Positions 8,846 through 21,027 of a DNA stretch of 64,000 bases are shown in pieces. Under the pieces are notes generated by a model. That model saw only the letters and a list, made by a program, of their open reading frames with translations, had not been told where the DNA came from and searched no databases. Origin of the DNA: Bacillota bacterium (GTDB taxonomy: Bacteria; Bacillota; SHA-98; Ch115); the NCBI GenBank assembly GCA_013178415.1, contig JABLXA010000010.1:1-64000 (forward strand), given 5' to 3'. Every line of letters starts with the position of its first letter. The stretch's first letter is position 1. A program made the translations under genes and the position numbers.

Positions 8846-9338
8846 GATTCGATTTAGCCCGGGCCCTTCGCCTGAGCCTTTCCTCCCTCCGGATCGTGGC
8901 CTCCTTGAATTGGCGTATTTCTTCGTCACTCTCCACGATGATAGGTGGAACCCGCGTAGGCTTTCCCTCATCATCTAGTGCCACAAAGGTGAAATAGGCT
9001 GTATTCGTATGCCTGCGGGTTCCCGAGGTGAGGTCCTCGCCGTATACCTTGATCATTACTTCCATAGATGTGTTGCCTGTCCAGGTTACGGTGGCCTCCA
9101 GCACTACTACCTCGCCGACCTTGATGGGTTCCTGAAAGCTGATTCCGTCCACATAGACCGTCACGACGGGGCGATTGCAGTGGCGCGATGCTGCGATAGC
9201 GCCCGCTATATCCATCAGATGCATCACCTTGCCCCCGAGGATATTTCCAAGGGGGTTGGCATCATTGGGGAGGACGAGCTCCGTCATTACGACAGCGGAT
9301 TCGCTGGGCCGTTTACCTCTATTAGTCATCATTCCCAT
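8811..9338 (-). CDS. Hotdog-fold acyl-CoA thioesterase
   Basis: 175 residues with the hexameric acyl-CoA hydrolase pattern (YciA/BACH-like). VLPNDANPLGNILGGKVMHLMD carries the family's Asn/Gly loop and the catalytic Asp helix. VTVYVDGISFQEPIKVGE follows, and then NTSMEVMIKVYGEDL. The reaction is hydrolysis of acyl-CoA to the free acid and CoA in the cytoplasm. The C-terminal 30 residues are Arg/Lys-rich and look like an added tail. A GGGAG ribosome site lies 11 bases before ATG 9338. The 3' end overlaps the start of rlmD on the same strand. Confidence 0.9.
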   Translation of the reverse strand: MGMMTNRGKRPSESAVVMTELVLPNDANPLGNILGGKVMHLMDIAGAIAASRHCNRPVVTVYVDGISFQEPIKVGEVVVLEATVTWTGNTSMEVMIKVYGEDLTSGTRRHTNTAYFTFVALDDEGKPTRVPPIIVESDEEIRQFKEATIRREERLRRRARAKSNHGNGTGRRFGA

Positions 9339-9652
9339 GTTCTTTGCAACTCCCTCAACATCTTCCCCCAGAAGAATCCTGATCTTCCCCGGAGGGATCC
9401 TGGATTCAGATTGGACTCGGCCGGGGTAGATTCCGATCGCCTACTCGCCTACTGTATTTCGTTCCCATGTTATCCTATAGATCGGACATCGTCAAGATTT
9501 TATAATATTTATTACGCCCTGTTTGTCTAACATTTGCCGAGAAGTAGTACAATATTGCGATATAATATGTTTGTGCGGACTTCAGGGCACTAGAATAATA
9601 GCCCTAGAAATAATAGCCTTGGAGAATCCCCGAAAGGAGATGGGATTTCAGG

Positions 9653-11428
9653 TTGGTACGAATCGAGAATCTATCCGACACATTGCGACGCATTGAGGGG
9701 AGGGGCTATAAAGCGTATCAGGACATTCGTGGAGAGTATGCCTACAGGGACGCGAATCTCGAATTCATCCTCATCGTCGACCACGTCCAGGCCGACCCGT
9801 TTGCTCCTCCCAGCCGGATCAGGGTCCAGGTCCCGCAGCGGGTCGCGGGCTTCCCGCAGCGCTACCTCGAGAGCAAGATCCGGCGGGTGGCCCTATCGGA
9901 CTTCCTGACCAGGAGCTTCGCGCTCGCTGCAAGGGCGAGGACAAAAACGAGCGGTCCCGGCGCAGGCCCCTGGGCAAGCTCGAGCCACGAGGCTGAGGTG
10001 GGCGTTCCAATAGGGGGCACCGGCAGGAGCGGGCAGGTTTCAATAGCCAGGTCCGGCCAGGAGATACTGGAGCGCAATTCCGTCCTGATAGATGAGAATA
10101 TGGTGGAAGTCAGGTTCACCGTCGGGCTGCCAGCCGCGGGCCGGAGGATACTAGGCAGGGCGGCTCAGGCCATTTTTTTGGAGCTCTTACCCAGGATCGT
10201 AGCTGGGGCGCTGATATATAAGGCTTTGCCCGCTGAGTCGCTGGACAGGCACGTGAAGACGGCGGAAGATGCTGAGGCCCTCAGAGGCATGCTGGGTGAG
10301 AAGGGCCTGGTGGCCTTCGTCGGCAACGGGGCCATATTGCCGCGGCGAAGCGGGGTTGATGACAGGCCGCTGCCGGCGGAGAGGGCAATCCCATTTTCAT
10401 CGCCACCATCCCTCGAGGTTGAATTCGATTTGCCCAACAGGGGACGCACCAGGGGCATGGGGATTCCCGAAGGCGTTACGCTGATAGTGGGCGGTGGTTA
10501 CCATGGTAAGTCGACGTTGTTGAGGGCCATCGAACGGGGCGTCTACAACCATATACCCGGGGACGGGCGGGAGCTCGTGGTGACCTCGCCCCTGGCCATG
10601 AAGATCCGGGCCGAGGACGGCCGGGCCGTCACCAGGACGGATATAAGCCCATTCATCAAAGGCCTGCCGTTGGGCGGCGACACCCGGTCCTTTTCGACGG
10701 AGAATGCGAGCGGCAGCACATCGCAGGCCGCAAATATAATGGAGGCGCTGGAGGCGGGCGCGAAGGTGCTGCTGGTCGACGAGGATACCTCCGCTACCAA
10801 CTTCATGATCAGGGACCGGAGGATGCAGGCCCTTGTCGCGAAGGCAAAGGAGCCCATAACGCCGTTCATCGACAGGATAGAGTCGCTCAAGGAGTCCGGG
10901 GTCTCTACCATACTCGTGCTGGGCGGGTCGGGCGATTACTTTGATGTGGCGGATACGGTCATAATGATGGATGAGTACAGGCCCGTCGACGTCACACGAA
11001 GGGCAAAGGATATAGCGCGTGAGCTCCAGACAGGCCGCATAAACGAGGCGGGCGAGGACCGCCCATTCCCGAGGCCGAGGGTCCCGGCCTCGCTCGGGCT
11101 CGGGGATATGGAGGGCCGCCGGTCGAAGGTGAAGGCCATGGGCACGGATGCTATCCGCCTTGGCCACGAGGAGATCGACCTTTCCTTTGTAGAGCAGGTG
11201 GTGGACGACGGACAGACCAGGTTTATCGCCGACGCCTTGAGATACCTGGGCAGGAAGCTCGTCAATGGCCGGTCGACGATTCCCGAGCTCATATCGAGAC
11301 TCTGGGCCGTCCTCGAGCGGGAAGGCCTGGACGCGGTAGCCCCATATGTGCGGGGTGATTATTGCATGGCAAGGCCACTGGAGGTCGCCGCAGCCTTGAA
11401 CAGATTGCGGACCCTGCAGATAAAGTAG
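9653..11428 (+). CDS. Predicted ATPase of the ABC class (COG3044-type)
   Basis: 591 residues. It has an N-terminal domain typical of this family (ADPFAPPSRIRVQVP), a Walker A GGGYHGKST near residue 285, a signature-like segment SGSTSQAANIMEA, and Walker B VLLVDEDTSATNF. The order and spacing match a stand-alone family of ABC-type ATPases with no membrane partner, present in many Bacillota and of unknown biological role. The late segment LSFVEQVVDDGQTRFIADALRYL is also characteristic. The likely start is TTG 9653 behind GAAAGGAG, with a rather long gap of about 14 nt; no better in-frame start is seen. Transcribed alone and divergent from the thioesterase gene. Confidence 0.88.
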   Translation: MVRIENLSDTLRRIEGRGYKAYQDIRGEYAYRDANLEFILIVDHVQADPFAPPSRIRVQVPQRVAGFPQRYLESKIRRVALSDFLTRSFALAARARTKTSGPGAGPWASSSHEAEVGVPIGGTGRSGQVSIARSGQEILERNSVLIDENMVEVRFTVGLPAAGRRILGRAAQAIFLELLPRIVAGALIYKALPAESLDRHVKTAEDAEALRGMLGEKGLVAFVGNGAILPRRSGVDDRPLPAERAIPFSSPPSLEVEFDLPNRGRTRGMGIPEGVTLIVGGGYHGKSTLLRAIERGVYNHIPGDGRELVVTSPLAMKIRAEDGRAVTRTDISPFIKGLPLGGDTRSFSTENASGSTSQAANIMEALEAGAKVLLVDEDTSATNFMIRDRRMQALVAKAKEPITPFIDRIESLKESGVSTILVLGGSGDYFDVADTVIMMDEYRPVDVTRRAKDIARELQTGRINEAGEDRPFPRPRVPASLGLGDMEGRRSKVKAMGTDAIRLGHEEIDLSFVEQVVDDGQTRFIADALRYLGRKLVNGRSTIPELISRLWAVLEREGLDAVAPYVRGDYCMARPLEVAAALNRLRTLQIK

Positions 11429-11465
11429 GCACAATAGACACAAGTTGATGTTGATGCCCCCGCAA

Positions 11466-12302
11466 TCAGGTTTTTTTCAAGGTTTTTTCAAACCACTCGA
11501 TTGACTTCTGGAGCACCTTTGATTCCCACTCCCGGGAGTTGTAGGTGTGGTCGGCGCCGGGAAGGATATAGACCTCGGCCTTCCCGCCGGCCCCTGTTAT
11601 GGCCCGCTCAAATATCTCGCTGTGTGATACCGGGACGGTGGCGTCGGCGTCGCCGTGGACTATGAGAACGGGGGCCTTTGCTTTCTTTATTTCCTCATAA
11701 GGCTTGGCCCCGGCCAGGCCCAGCAAGAAATCCCTGCCCACAACATCTCCCTCGAGGTCTACCTCATTGAGCCGGCCATTGTTGTCAAGCTCCTGCAGCA
11801 GCTTCACATTGTCCGCGAAGAGTGGAACTCCGGCAAAATCGGCCACCGCTGACCAGAGGACCACCGACTTTACCCGCGGGTCCCTGCCCCCTACGCAGGC
11901 GGCCACGGCGCCGCCCATGCTCAGCCCGAGTATTCCCACCCTCCCGGGGTCGACCCCGTCCTGGCCGCACAGGAAGTCCAGGGCAGCTATGGCATCGGAA
12001 ACCTCGCCTTCGAAGGTCATCTCGGAGAACTCGCCCTCGCTGTCACCGGAGCCCCTGAAGTCAAACCTCAAGGTCCAGATCCCCTTATTTGCCAGCATCT
12101 CAGCAAGTTTTACAAAAATCCGGTGCGCCTCAACCTTCTGGCCAGTAAAGCCGTGGAATAGGGCCACGCCCGGGGCCTTGCCGCTGGGTTCCCCTCCGCC
12201 AGGGCTCGAGTTGCCAGGCTTGTGCAAAACCCCTATGATCTTTTGTCCCTTATTTGAGAAGGTTACAGGGTCTCTCGTGGTGCGGGTCATAGTTTGGATC
12301 AT
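11466..12302 (-). CDS. Alpha/beta hydrolase (esterase/prolyl-oligopeptidase-like)
   Basis: 278 residues. The family blocks are LFHGFTGQK (oxyanion loop), RFDFRGSGDSEG, the nucleophile elbow GLSMGG with S128, HGDADATVP with D220, and GADHTY with H252, giving a complete Ser-Asp-His triad. The fold resembles the cinnamoyl-esterase/dienelactone-hydrolase-like group often annotated as an S9-like hydrolase. No signal peptide is present, so it is probably a cytoplasmic esterase. AAAGGAG eight bases before ATG 12302 fixes the start. It converges on the ABC-class ATPase gene. Confidence 0.88.
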   Translation of the reverse strand: MIQTMTRTTRDPVTFSNKGQKIIGVLHKPGNSSPGGGEPSGKAPGVALFHGFTGQKVEAHRIFVKLAEMLANKGIWTLRFDFRGSGDSEGEFSEMTFEGEVSDAIAALDFLCGQDGVDPGRVGILGLSMGGAVAACVGGRDPRVKSVVLWSAVADFAGVPLFADNVKLLQELDNNGRLNEVDLEGDVVGRDFLLGLAGAKPYEEIKKAKAPVLIVHGDADATVPVSHSEIFERAITGAGGKAEVYILPGADHTYNSREWESKVLQKSIEWFEKTLKKT

Positions 12303-12720
12303 CTATTCTGCTCCTTTCTTTCCTTATTATGTTCGACCATTGTGCCCTAAATCCTTCCCTAAATCCTCTATTCTAGTTTTACTCGCTACTTTTGCTCGGG
12401 TCTAGACTCTTCCACCCGTGGTTTCGCCCTGACCTTGCCCTCGGATTTCACCCTTAGACCTAATCTCGGGATCTCCACCTGTTCGTCCTTGGTAGCTCAT
12501 CCTTGCCCATTCCTGGCATCTTCATTTTGTCCCTCCCCCCTTGACATGCCGGGTGGGGTGCGGGAGAATGAAAGAAGCAGGAATCAAGCAGGCAGCGAGA
12601 ATTCGGCGGGCAGACGGTTAGATTGGAGCAGATTTTCATGGTGCTCCGGAAATAGGTAAGGCGGGTAAGATGATGGCGAGGGCGAGTAACAAGTAAGAGG
12701 AGGGGAAAGGGATAAAGACG
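12303..12720. other. Intergenic region between divergent hydrolase and Fic genes
   Basis: About 420 bp, presumably holding the divergent promoters. No repeats or known regulatory element were recognised. An open frame at 12435-12659 on the plus strand is rich in unlikely residues and has no family similarity. Confidence 0.4.
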
Positions 12721-13509
12721 ATGGATCCCAGAGGAACCCCTTTTGGAGAAGCGAAGAAAACACTTTTAGAAACGCTTTTAGATGAAATCGACAAGAAAAG
12801 AGCGATCATAGATAGCCACAGGCCCCTTCCGGAGGCCGTTGTTCGAAAGTTGAAGGAGTATCTTGATGTGGAGTGGACGTATACGAGCAACGCCATCGAA
12901 GGGAGCACCATAACCAGGCAGGAAACCCTGGTCATCCTGAAGCATGGGCTTACCGTAAGGGGTAAACCGCTTGTGGAACACCTCGAGGTTGTCAACCATA
13001 AGGCCGCTATAGATTTCGTCGAGGGCCTCGCGAAGAGTGATGTCCCTATTACAGAACTTGAGATACGACAGATCCATTCACTGATCCTTAAGGGGATAGA
13101 TGATGACAATGCCGGGAGGTACCGGACCCATCAGGTTTACATATCGGGCTCAAAGTACGTTCCTCCCGACCCTGTGGATGTCCCGGTTCGTATGAGGGAG
13201 TTTGCCGCCTGGCTCAGCAAGGCTAGGTCAGGCATTCATCCGGTTGAGTGTGCGGCCCTTGCACATCTTGAGCTTGTACGTATTCACCCTTTCATGGATG
13301 GCGATGGAAGAACTGCAAGGCTTCTCATGAACCTCATCCTGATGCGGCACAGCTACCCCATCGCTATCGTAAGGCCGGAAGATAGGCTTGGATACTACGA
13401 CGTTCTAGAAGGAGCAGGGGAGGGCAATAAGGAAGATTTTGTTATTTTGATGGCAACCGCCGTGAACAAGATGGCGGATATCTACGTCAAGGCGATAGGT
13501 CAGAGATAG
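12721..13509 (+). CDS. Fic-domain AMP/UMP-transferase with its own inhibitory helix (class II)
   Basis: 262 residues. The Fic core motif is HPFMDGDGR at 189-197, with Asp where the consensus has Asn. The N-terminal helix carries SNAIEG at 56-61, which fits the inhibitory motif (S/T)xxxE(G/N) used in class II Fic proteins to block ATP binding. The enzyme would transfer a nucleotide from NTP onto a hydroxyl side chain of a target protein and be kept inactive by E60. No separate antitoxin gene is nearby, as expected with built-in inhibition. It lies 6 bp before the glycosylase gene. The Asn-to-Asp change may alter metal or phosphate binding, but GDGR variants occur in the family. Confidence 0.9.
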   Translation: MDPRGTPFGEAKKTLLETLLDEIDKKRAIIDSHRPLPEAVVRKLKEYLDVEWTYTSNAIEGSTITRQETLVILKHGLTVRGKPLVEHLEVVNHKAAIDFVEGLAKSDVPITELEIRQIHSLILKGIDDDNAGRYRTHQVYISGSKYVPPDPVDVPVRMREFAAWLSKARSGIHPVECAALAHLELVRIHPFMDGDGRTARLLMNLILMRHSYPIAIVRPEDRLGYYDVLEGAGEGNKEDFVILMATAVNKMADIYVKAIGQR

Positions 13510-13515
13510 GTCAGA

Positions 13516-14271
13516 ATGGGGATGCATATGCAGGCAGAGACTCCAACTGAACAGGCATGTATAGGGCAGGCATATGTGCTGGAGATTTATGAACGTCTCC
13601 TGGGCCACTTTGGGCCCCAGCACTGGTGGCCGGGGGAAACCCCATTCGAGGTCGTGGTGGGGGCTATTCTCACCCAGTCGGCCGCATGGCGAAATGTGGA
13701 GAAGGCGATCTCCAACCTCAAGGCGGAAGGTTATCTGTCCCTGGATGGGATCCTTGGCCTGCCGGAGGCGAGGCTTACGGCGCTCATCCGGCCGTCGGGC
13801 TATTACAACGCGAAGGCGCGCAAGCTCAAGGCCTTCTGTTCATTTCTCGCGGAGGCCTATCAGGGGAGTCTGGAGGCTATGTGCGCGAGGCCTCTCGATG
13901 AGGTCCGGGCCGAGCTGCTCAATGTCTATGGCATCGGCCGGGAAACCGCCGATTCGATCTTGCTCTACGCCTGTGGGCTGCCGACATTTGTGGTTGATGC
14001 ATACACGAGGAGGATATTTGAGCGGCTCGGACTCATTGGGCCCCGGCGGGGTTACGAGGAAATTCGCCGGTTCTTCATGGATAGGCTCCCGGCCTCGGTC
14101 CCTCTTTTTAATGAATATCACGCCCTGCTCGTCGCCTTGGGGAAGGACATCTGCCTCTTGAGGAAGCCAAGGTGTGAGAGCTGCCCGCTGAACTCCATCT
14201 GCGATAATTATGCTTCCTCTGCTTCCGCAGCGGCAAGCGCAGCGCCACATCAGGCGATAGCAGGAGTTTAA
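13516..14271 (+). CDS. HhH-GPD DNA glycosylase, endonuclease III-related (MagIII-like)
   Basis: 251 residues. The helix-hairpin-helix is LLNVYGIGRETADSILL (135-151) and the catalytic aspartate is D161 in FVVDAYTRR. A C-terminal 4Fe-4S cluster has C213, C220, C223 and C229 in the usual x6-x2-x5 spacing. Where endonuclease III has the lyase lysine (GVGRKTA), this protein has E143, so it should be a monofunctional glycosylase without AP-lyase activity. 3-methyladenine glycosylase III and related enzymes are the best match. ILTQSAAWRNVEKAI is the conserved N-terminal helix. The exact start among three close Met codons is uncertain. The C-terminal Ala/Ser-rich tail is not conserved. Confidence 0.87.
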   Translation: MGMHMQAETPTEQACIGQAYVLEIYERLLGHFGPQHWWPGETPFEVVVGAILTQSAAWRNVEKAISNLKAEGYLSLDGILGLPEARLTALIRPSGYYNAKARKLKAFCSFLAEAYQGSLEAMCARPLDEVRAELLNVYGIGRETADSILLYACGLPTFVVDAYTRRIFERLGLIGPRRGYEEIRRFFMDRLPASVPLFNEYHALLVALGKDICLLRKPRCESCPLNSICDNYASSASAAASAAPHQAIAGV

Positions 14272-14298
14272 GGCGGGATTGAGAATGGGGGTTGAATC

Positions 14299-15147
14299 GT
14301 GGGTGCAGATCTAGGCAAGAACGTCTTGATAACGGGCGCCTCGTCGGGCATCGGAGCGGCCACCGCGCTTCTCCTGGCGCGCGAGGGCTATAATGTCTGG
14401 GGCACAACGCGCAGGCTGGACAAGCTAGCGACCCTGCCCGAGGAGCTACGCCGCCGGGTTTCGTTTGTCGAGATGGACGTCACGGATCAGGCTTCTGTAG
14501 ATCGCGGCGTGGCTGAGGTCCTCCGCCAGGCTGGCCAGATAGACATTCTGATTAATAACGCGGGTTATGCCATCTATGGGCCGGTGGAGGAAGTGCCCAT
14601 GGAACTCGCCAAGGCACAGTTCGAAACAAACGTCTTCGGGGCGCTCCGCGTTATCCAGGCCGTTGTCCCGGCCATGCGGGAGCGGCGCAACGGCCTCGTG
14701 ATCAATATGAGCTCCCTCGCAGGCAAGCTGGTTATCCCATTCCAGGTCCACTATGCAGCCAGCAAACACGCGATCGAGGCTTTCACCGAAGGCCTCCGCC
14801 AGGAGCTGCGGCCGTTTGGGGTCAAGGTGGCGGCCATCGAGCCTGGCGACATCAATACTAACTTCAACAACGCCACCCAGTTTGGGCAGAGGAGCGACTC
14901 GCCCTATAAGCGGTGGACGGATGCCAGCTGGCGCACGATCGACGTCAATTTGCGCAGGGCCCCGGGGCCCGAGGTTGTTGCACGCAAGGTGCTGGCTGTG
15001 GTGCGAAGAGCGCAGAGGTCTAATCCGGCAACGCGCTATCCCGCGGGCGATTTCATGTCCACAAAGTTTCCATTTCTGGTCCGTTTCCTGCCTGACAGTG
15101 TGCGGGAATTCGCCATCCGCGTTTTCTACGGGATTAATTTCCGTTAA
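14299..15147 (+). CDS. Short-chain dehydrogenase/reductase
   Basis: 282 residues, GTG start behind GGGGGTTG. The classical SDR blocks are all visible: the TGASSGIG cofactor loop, EMDVTD, NNAGYAIYG, MSSLAGK with the catalytic Ser, and VHYAASKHA with the YxxxK pair. The C-terminal extension beyond the core, with GDINTNFNN and a final FPFLVRFLPDSV, resembles SDRs acting on lipids or retinol-like substrates. An Arg in TTRRLDK after the first strand suggests NADP(H). The substrate is unknown. The gene is followed 43 bp later by an SGNH hydrolase on the same strand. Confidence 0.9.
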   Translation: MGADLGKNVLITGASSGIGAATALLLAREGYNVWGTTRRLDKLATLPEELRRRVSFVEMDVTDQASVDRGVAEVLRQAGQIDILINNAGYAIYGPVEEVPMELAKAQFETNVFGALRVIQAVVPAMRERRNGLVINMSSLAGKLVIPFQVHYAASKHAIEAFTEGLRQELRPFGVKVAAIEPGDINTNFNNATQFGQRSDSPYKRWTDASWRTIDVNLRRAPGPEVVARKVLAVVRRAQRSNPATRYPAGDFMSTKFPFLVRFLPDSVREFAIRVFYGINFR

Positions 15148-15190
15148 GTTGAGAGCGGATGGGATAATTGTTTCTTGGAGAGGGAGTCAC

Positions 15191-16051
15191 TTGAATCTGG
15201 TAATCGTTGGGGATAGCCTCACCCAGGGCGTTCCTGGGTGTTCGTATGTTTCCATTCTTGAACGCATGTTACCTTCATTCTCCATCATCGCCCTGGGGCT
15301 CGGCGGCGATACACTGCTGGGAATCTCGCACAGGGCTGTAGCCTACCTGTCCGGGGCCGGAGAGGGAGCGGTGCCTGTGCCGGAGGTGATGGTGGTCGAG
15401 GCAGGCGCAAACGATATCCTGATGCCGCTCCTCGAACCCCGGGGAATGGGGTGGGAGGGCCTCGGGAGGAAGCTCAGAGCAAGAGGGAGCCTTCCCACAT
15501 TTGACCCTTCGGAGTTTGGGGCGTTATACAGGAAAACCGTTGACCGGATTCTCGAGGCGGGGGTCCGCAAGGTTGTCGCGGTCACCATCGCATGCCTGGG
15601 AGAGGTGCCGTCGAGCCCTTCCAACAGGTTGCGCGACGCATTCAACGCCGAGATCCGCAAACTGGATACAGGCACCGGCATCGCAGGTAAAGATCATGTG
15701 AATGCTGATATCGATATGGTGAACGCTATGGTTAGCCCGAAGAACCCGGAGGCCGTCAGCGCGCGCCCCTGTCCGCCCGCTGGTCTACCCGGCTCCTACG
15801 TTGCGGTGGCGGATACGGCTGCGGAGTTCGATCGCTATCTCATCAATTCCGCCGGCAGCTCCAGCTCCTACCTGTTGGACTCCTTTACAGCGCTGACACT
15901 GGACGGGCTCCAGACCAGCATCCCGGGGATCGCGGATAATCTGAGCAAGGAGAGGGGCTTGAGACTGACCGTCGATGGTGTTCATCTCAATAGCCGGGGC
16001 GCGGAGATATACGCCAGGTGCATTGCGGGCCGGGTGTTACCTTCCCCTTAA
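15191..16051 (+). CDS. SGNH/GDSL-family hydrolase
   Basis: About 286 residues from TTG 15191, supported by GGAGAGGGAG a few bases upstream. The frame is open much further back, to 14753, but that part overlaps the SDR gene and has no similarity. Block I is VIVGDSLTQG with the nucleophilic serine, block II is LGLGGDTL with the Gly, block III is EAGANDIL with the Asn, and block V is DGVHLNSRG with Asp and His. The set is complete, so esterase or lipase activity is expected. No signal peptide is seen. A longer-than-usual middle part, rich in Ser and Ala, precedes block V. Confidence 0.85.
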   Translation: MNLVIVGDSLTQGVPGCSYVSILERMLPSFSIIALGLGGDTLLGISHRAVAYLSGAGEGAVPVPEVMVVEAGANDILMPLLEPRGMGWEGLGRKLRARGSLPTFDPSEFGALYRKTVDRILEAGVRKVVAVTIACLGEVPSSPSNRLRDAFNAEIRKLDTGTGIAGKDHVNADIDMVNAMVSPKNPEAVSARPCPPAGLPGSYVAVADTAAEFDRYLINSAGSSSSYLLDSFTALTLDGLQTSIPGIADNLSKERGLRLTVDGVHLNSRGAEIYARCIAGRVLPSP

Positions 16052-16188
16052 ATTTTGATCTTACATGAGACCAAAGACGAAAGCCCCGGAATTCACCCTG
16101 GGAAGGGTGTCAGGAAGTATAGATGCTAGGGCCGGGCAATATAGGTTGTATGGGTATCCTGCAAGAGTATTCCTTGCCTCTATTGGAT

Positions 16189-16208
16189 GTTAATGGTATA
16201 CTATTAAC
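16189..16208. promoter_or_regulatory. Imperfect 20-bp palindrome upstream of the DUF433/DUF5615 pair
   Basis: GTTAATGGTATACTATTAAC is symmetric at 18 of 20 positions and lies about 50 bp before the antitoxin start. This is where a toxin-antitoxin complex would bind to repress its own operon. The role is inferred from position only. Confidence 0.5.
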
Positions 16209-16260
16209 GAACCTTCTTGATGGGAAAATATAATTAGTGGAACGACTGGAGGTGGGGTGG

Positions 16261-16512
16261 ATGAAAAGAAATAGCAGATTACTCGAACGTATAGTTCTAG
16301 ATCCTAAAATTATGACCGGAAAACCGATTATCAAGGGGACACGGTTAACCGTTCAATATATTCTGGGGTTATTGGCTCACGGAGCTAGTATTGAGGAGAT
16401 TTTGCAGGAATATGAGGGGTTAACCCGGGAGGATATCCAAGCCTGTCTTCTATTTGCAACGGAAGCGCTTGATGATAGCACCTTCATGCCGCTGACAGCG
16501 GGGGCGCTATAA
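16261..16512 (+). CDS. DUF433 antitoxin
   Basis: 83 residues. The conserved DUF433 stretch is visible: RIVLDPKIMTGKPIIKGTRL, then TVQYILGLLAHGASIEEIL, ending in a winged-helix-like EYEGLTREDIQACLLFA. DUF433 proteins are DNA-binding antitoxins paired with DUF5615 PIN-like toxins. GGAGGTGG immediately upstream selects ATG 16261 over the GTG at 16237. The stop codon directly abuts the toxin start, which implies translational coupling. Confidence 0.9.
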   Translation: MKRNSRLLERIVLDPKIMTGKPIIKGTRLTVQYILGLLAHGASIEEILQEYEGLTREDIQACLLFATEALDDSTFMPLTAGAL

Positions 16513-16869
16513 ATGAGGTTTCTTGTAGACGAATGTGTTGGCCCCGTAGTCGCTAAATGGCTTCGAGAACATCATCATGACGTTTTTTCAGTCTACGAGG
16601 AGGCGCGAGGTTCAGAGGACGAAGCTATTCTCAAAAAAGCTGTTGATAGTGACCGCATCTTGATCACGAATGATAAGGATTTCGGGTCTCTCGTTTTTCG
16701 AGAGGGGAAAAAACATAGTGGTGTGATCCTTTTGCGGTTGGAAGACGAACGTGCTGCTAATAAGATAGCTGTGTTGCGCAGCTTGATCGAACGGTACGCT
16801 CAAAGGCTCGATGGGAATTTTGTCGTGGCAACTGAAACAGCTGTCCGATTTGTTACCCAGCTACGCTAA
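16513..16869 (+). CDS. DUF5615 PIN-like toxin
   Basis: 118 residues. MRFLVDECVG provides the first acidic residue of a Mut7-C/PIN-like nuclease fold, and RILITNDKDFGSLVFREG is the hallmark second acidic block. HSGVILLRLED follows. The family is predicted to be an RNA-cleaving toxin neutralised by the adjacent DUF433 protein. It begins at the base after the antitoxin stop codon. Confidence 0.9.
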   Translation: MRFLVDECVGPVVAKWLREHHHDVFSVYEEARGSEDEAILKKAVDSDRILITNDKDFGSLVFREGKKHSGVILLRLEDERAANKIAVLRSLIERYAQRLDGNFVVATETAVRFVTQLR

Positions 16870-16952
16870 CGAAGCATATCTTGTACTGCCCTTGCCTCTA
16901 TTTTTATGCCCCTTTAATAAGATTATAGGCGAGTTAAATCTATATGGGATAG

Positions 16953-17003
16953 AGTGAATTGGCAGGCGCCAGGCTAATAATGCCTGGCGCCTGCCAATTC
17001 ACT
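16953..17003. repeat. Perfect 22-bp inverted repeat with 7-nt loop
   Basis: The left arm begins AGTGAATTGGCAGGCG at 16953 and the right arm ends at 17003 as its exact complement; the loop is TAATAAT. It sits between convergent genes (DUF5615 toxin and PFOR). The arms are too long and the T-tract is missing for a simple terminator. It looks more like a short palindromic repeat or a miniature mobile hairpin, possibly used as a bidirectional transcription barrier. No second copy was noticed in the window. Confidence 0.6.
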
Positions 17004-17030
17004 GAACGATGTTCACGTCTTGCTTTTGAG

Positions 17031-17060
17031 ACCCCACCCGCATCGTGTGGGGTTCTTTCT
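17031..17060. terminator. Possible terminator hairpin between convergent genes
   Basis: ACCCCAC at 17031-17037 pairs with GTGGGGT at 17047-17053, followed by TCTTTCT. The stem is short (7 bp) and the T-run is broken, so this is weak. It would stop plus-strand transcription coming from the toxin gene. Confidence 0.4.
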
Positions 17061-17130
17061 CGACTGTTCCGCGCTTACACTTAGCTCTCCATAATTTAGT
17101 TAGAGTTTGCAGCCAGCATTTACACCAACC

Positions 17131-20670
<3,540 letters not shown>

Positions 20671-20754
20671 TCATCTCCTTGATGAGAATTGTATTTTATG
20701 GCCAGTTTCTCAGGCCGAACATAGAGCCATGATAGAGCCATGCTACCTCTAACT

Positions 20755-20783
20755 ATAATATACTTAATGTGTGGTTAAGTCAA
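20755..20783 (-). promoter_or_regulatory. Sigma-A-type promoter of nifJ
   Basis: On the minus strand the -35 is TTGACT (20783-20778), followed by a 17-bp spacer and TATTAT (20760-20755). It lies about 85 bp before the nifJ start codon, giving a leader of roughly 78 nt. Confidence 0.75.
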
Positions 20784-20847
20784 TTTTAACTGGGGCATAA
20801 TCTTAACTTGTGATATAAACTCCCATATTGCTACCAGAGGCTGGGCA

Positions 20848-20928
20848 TGCTGCCCCATGCAGCATATCTTTGAAAAATGTGCTGCACTACGCAGCATGTT
20901 CTGGCGGGATGTGCTGCAATCTGCAGCA
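20848..20928. promoter_or_regulatory. Three phased TGCTGC-N5-GCAGCA palindromes
   Basis: Identical half-sites TGCTGC and GCAGCA flank 5-nt spacers at 20848-20864, 20880-20896 and 20912-20928. The centres are exactly 32 bp apart, close to three helical turns. A lone half-site ACAGCA follows at 20941. The array is 65-145 bp upstream of the nifJ -35 box and 150-230 bp upstream of the vapBC start. The geometry suggests cooperative binding of a dimeric regulator to one DNA face. Which gene it serves is not settled. Confidence 0.65.
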
Positions 20929-21027
20929 TGGTGAGAATCTACAGCACGGTGAGGGATAGGGGGTACTTAGATCCTGGCAGTAATATGGAGATTTATATCG
21001 TAAGTTGAGAACCAAGACAATGAACAC

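Noticed and set aside
10397-11443. Long minus-strand frame opposite the ABC-class ATPase
   Set aside because: Rich in His, Cys and Pro with no recognisable domain, and the opposite strand carries a complete ATPase.
12435-12659. Small gene between the hydrolase and Fic genes
   Set aside because: No ribosome site, no similarity, and composition unlike protein-coding sequence.
14753-15190. Extended N-terminus of the SGNH hydrolase
   Set aside because: This stretch is the SDR gene read in another frame; the conserved GDSL block begins at 15191.
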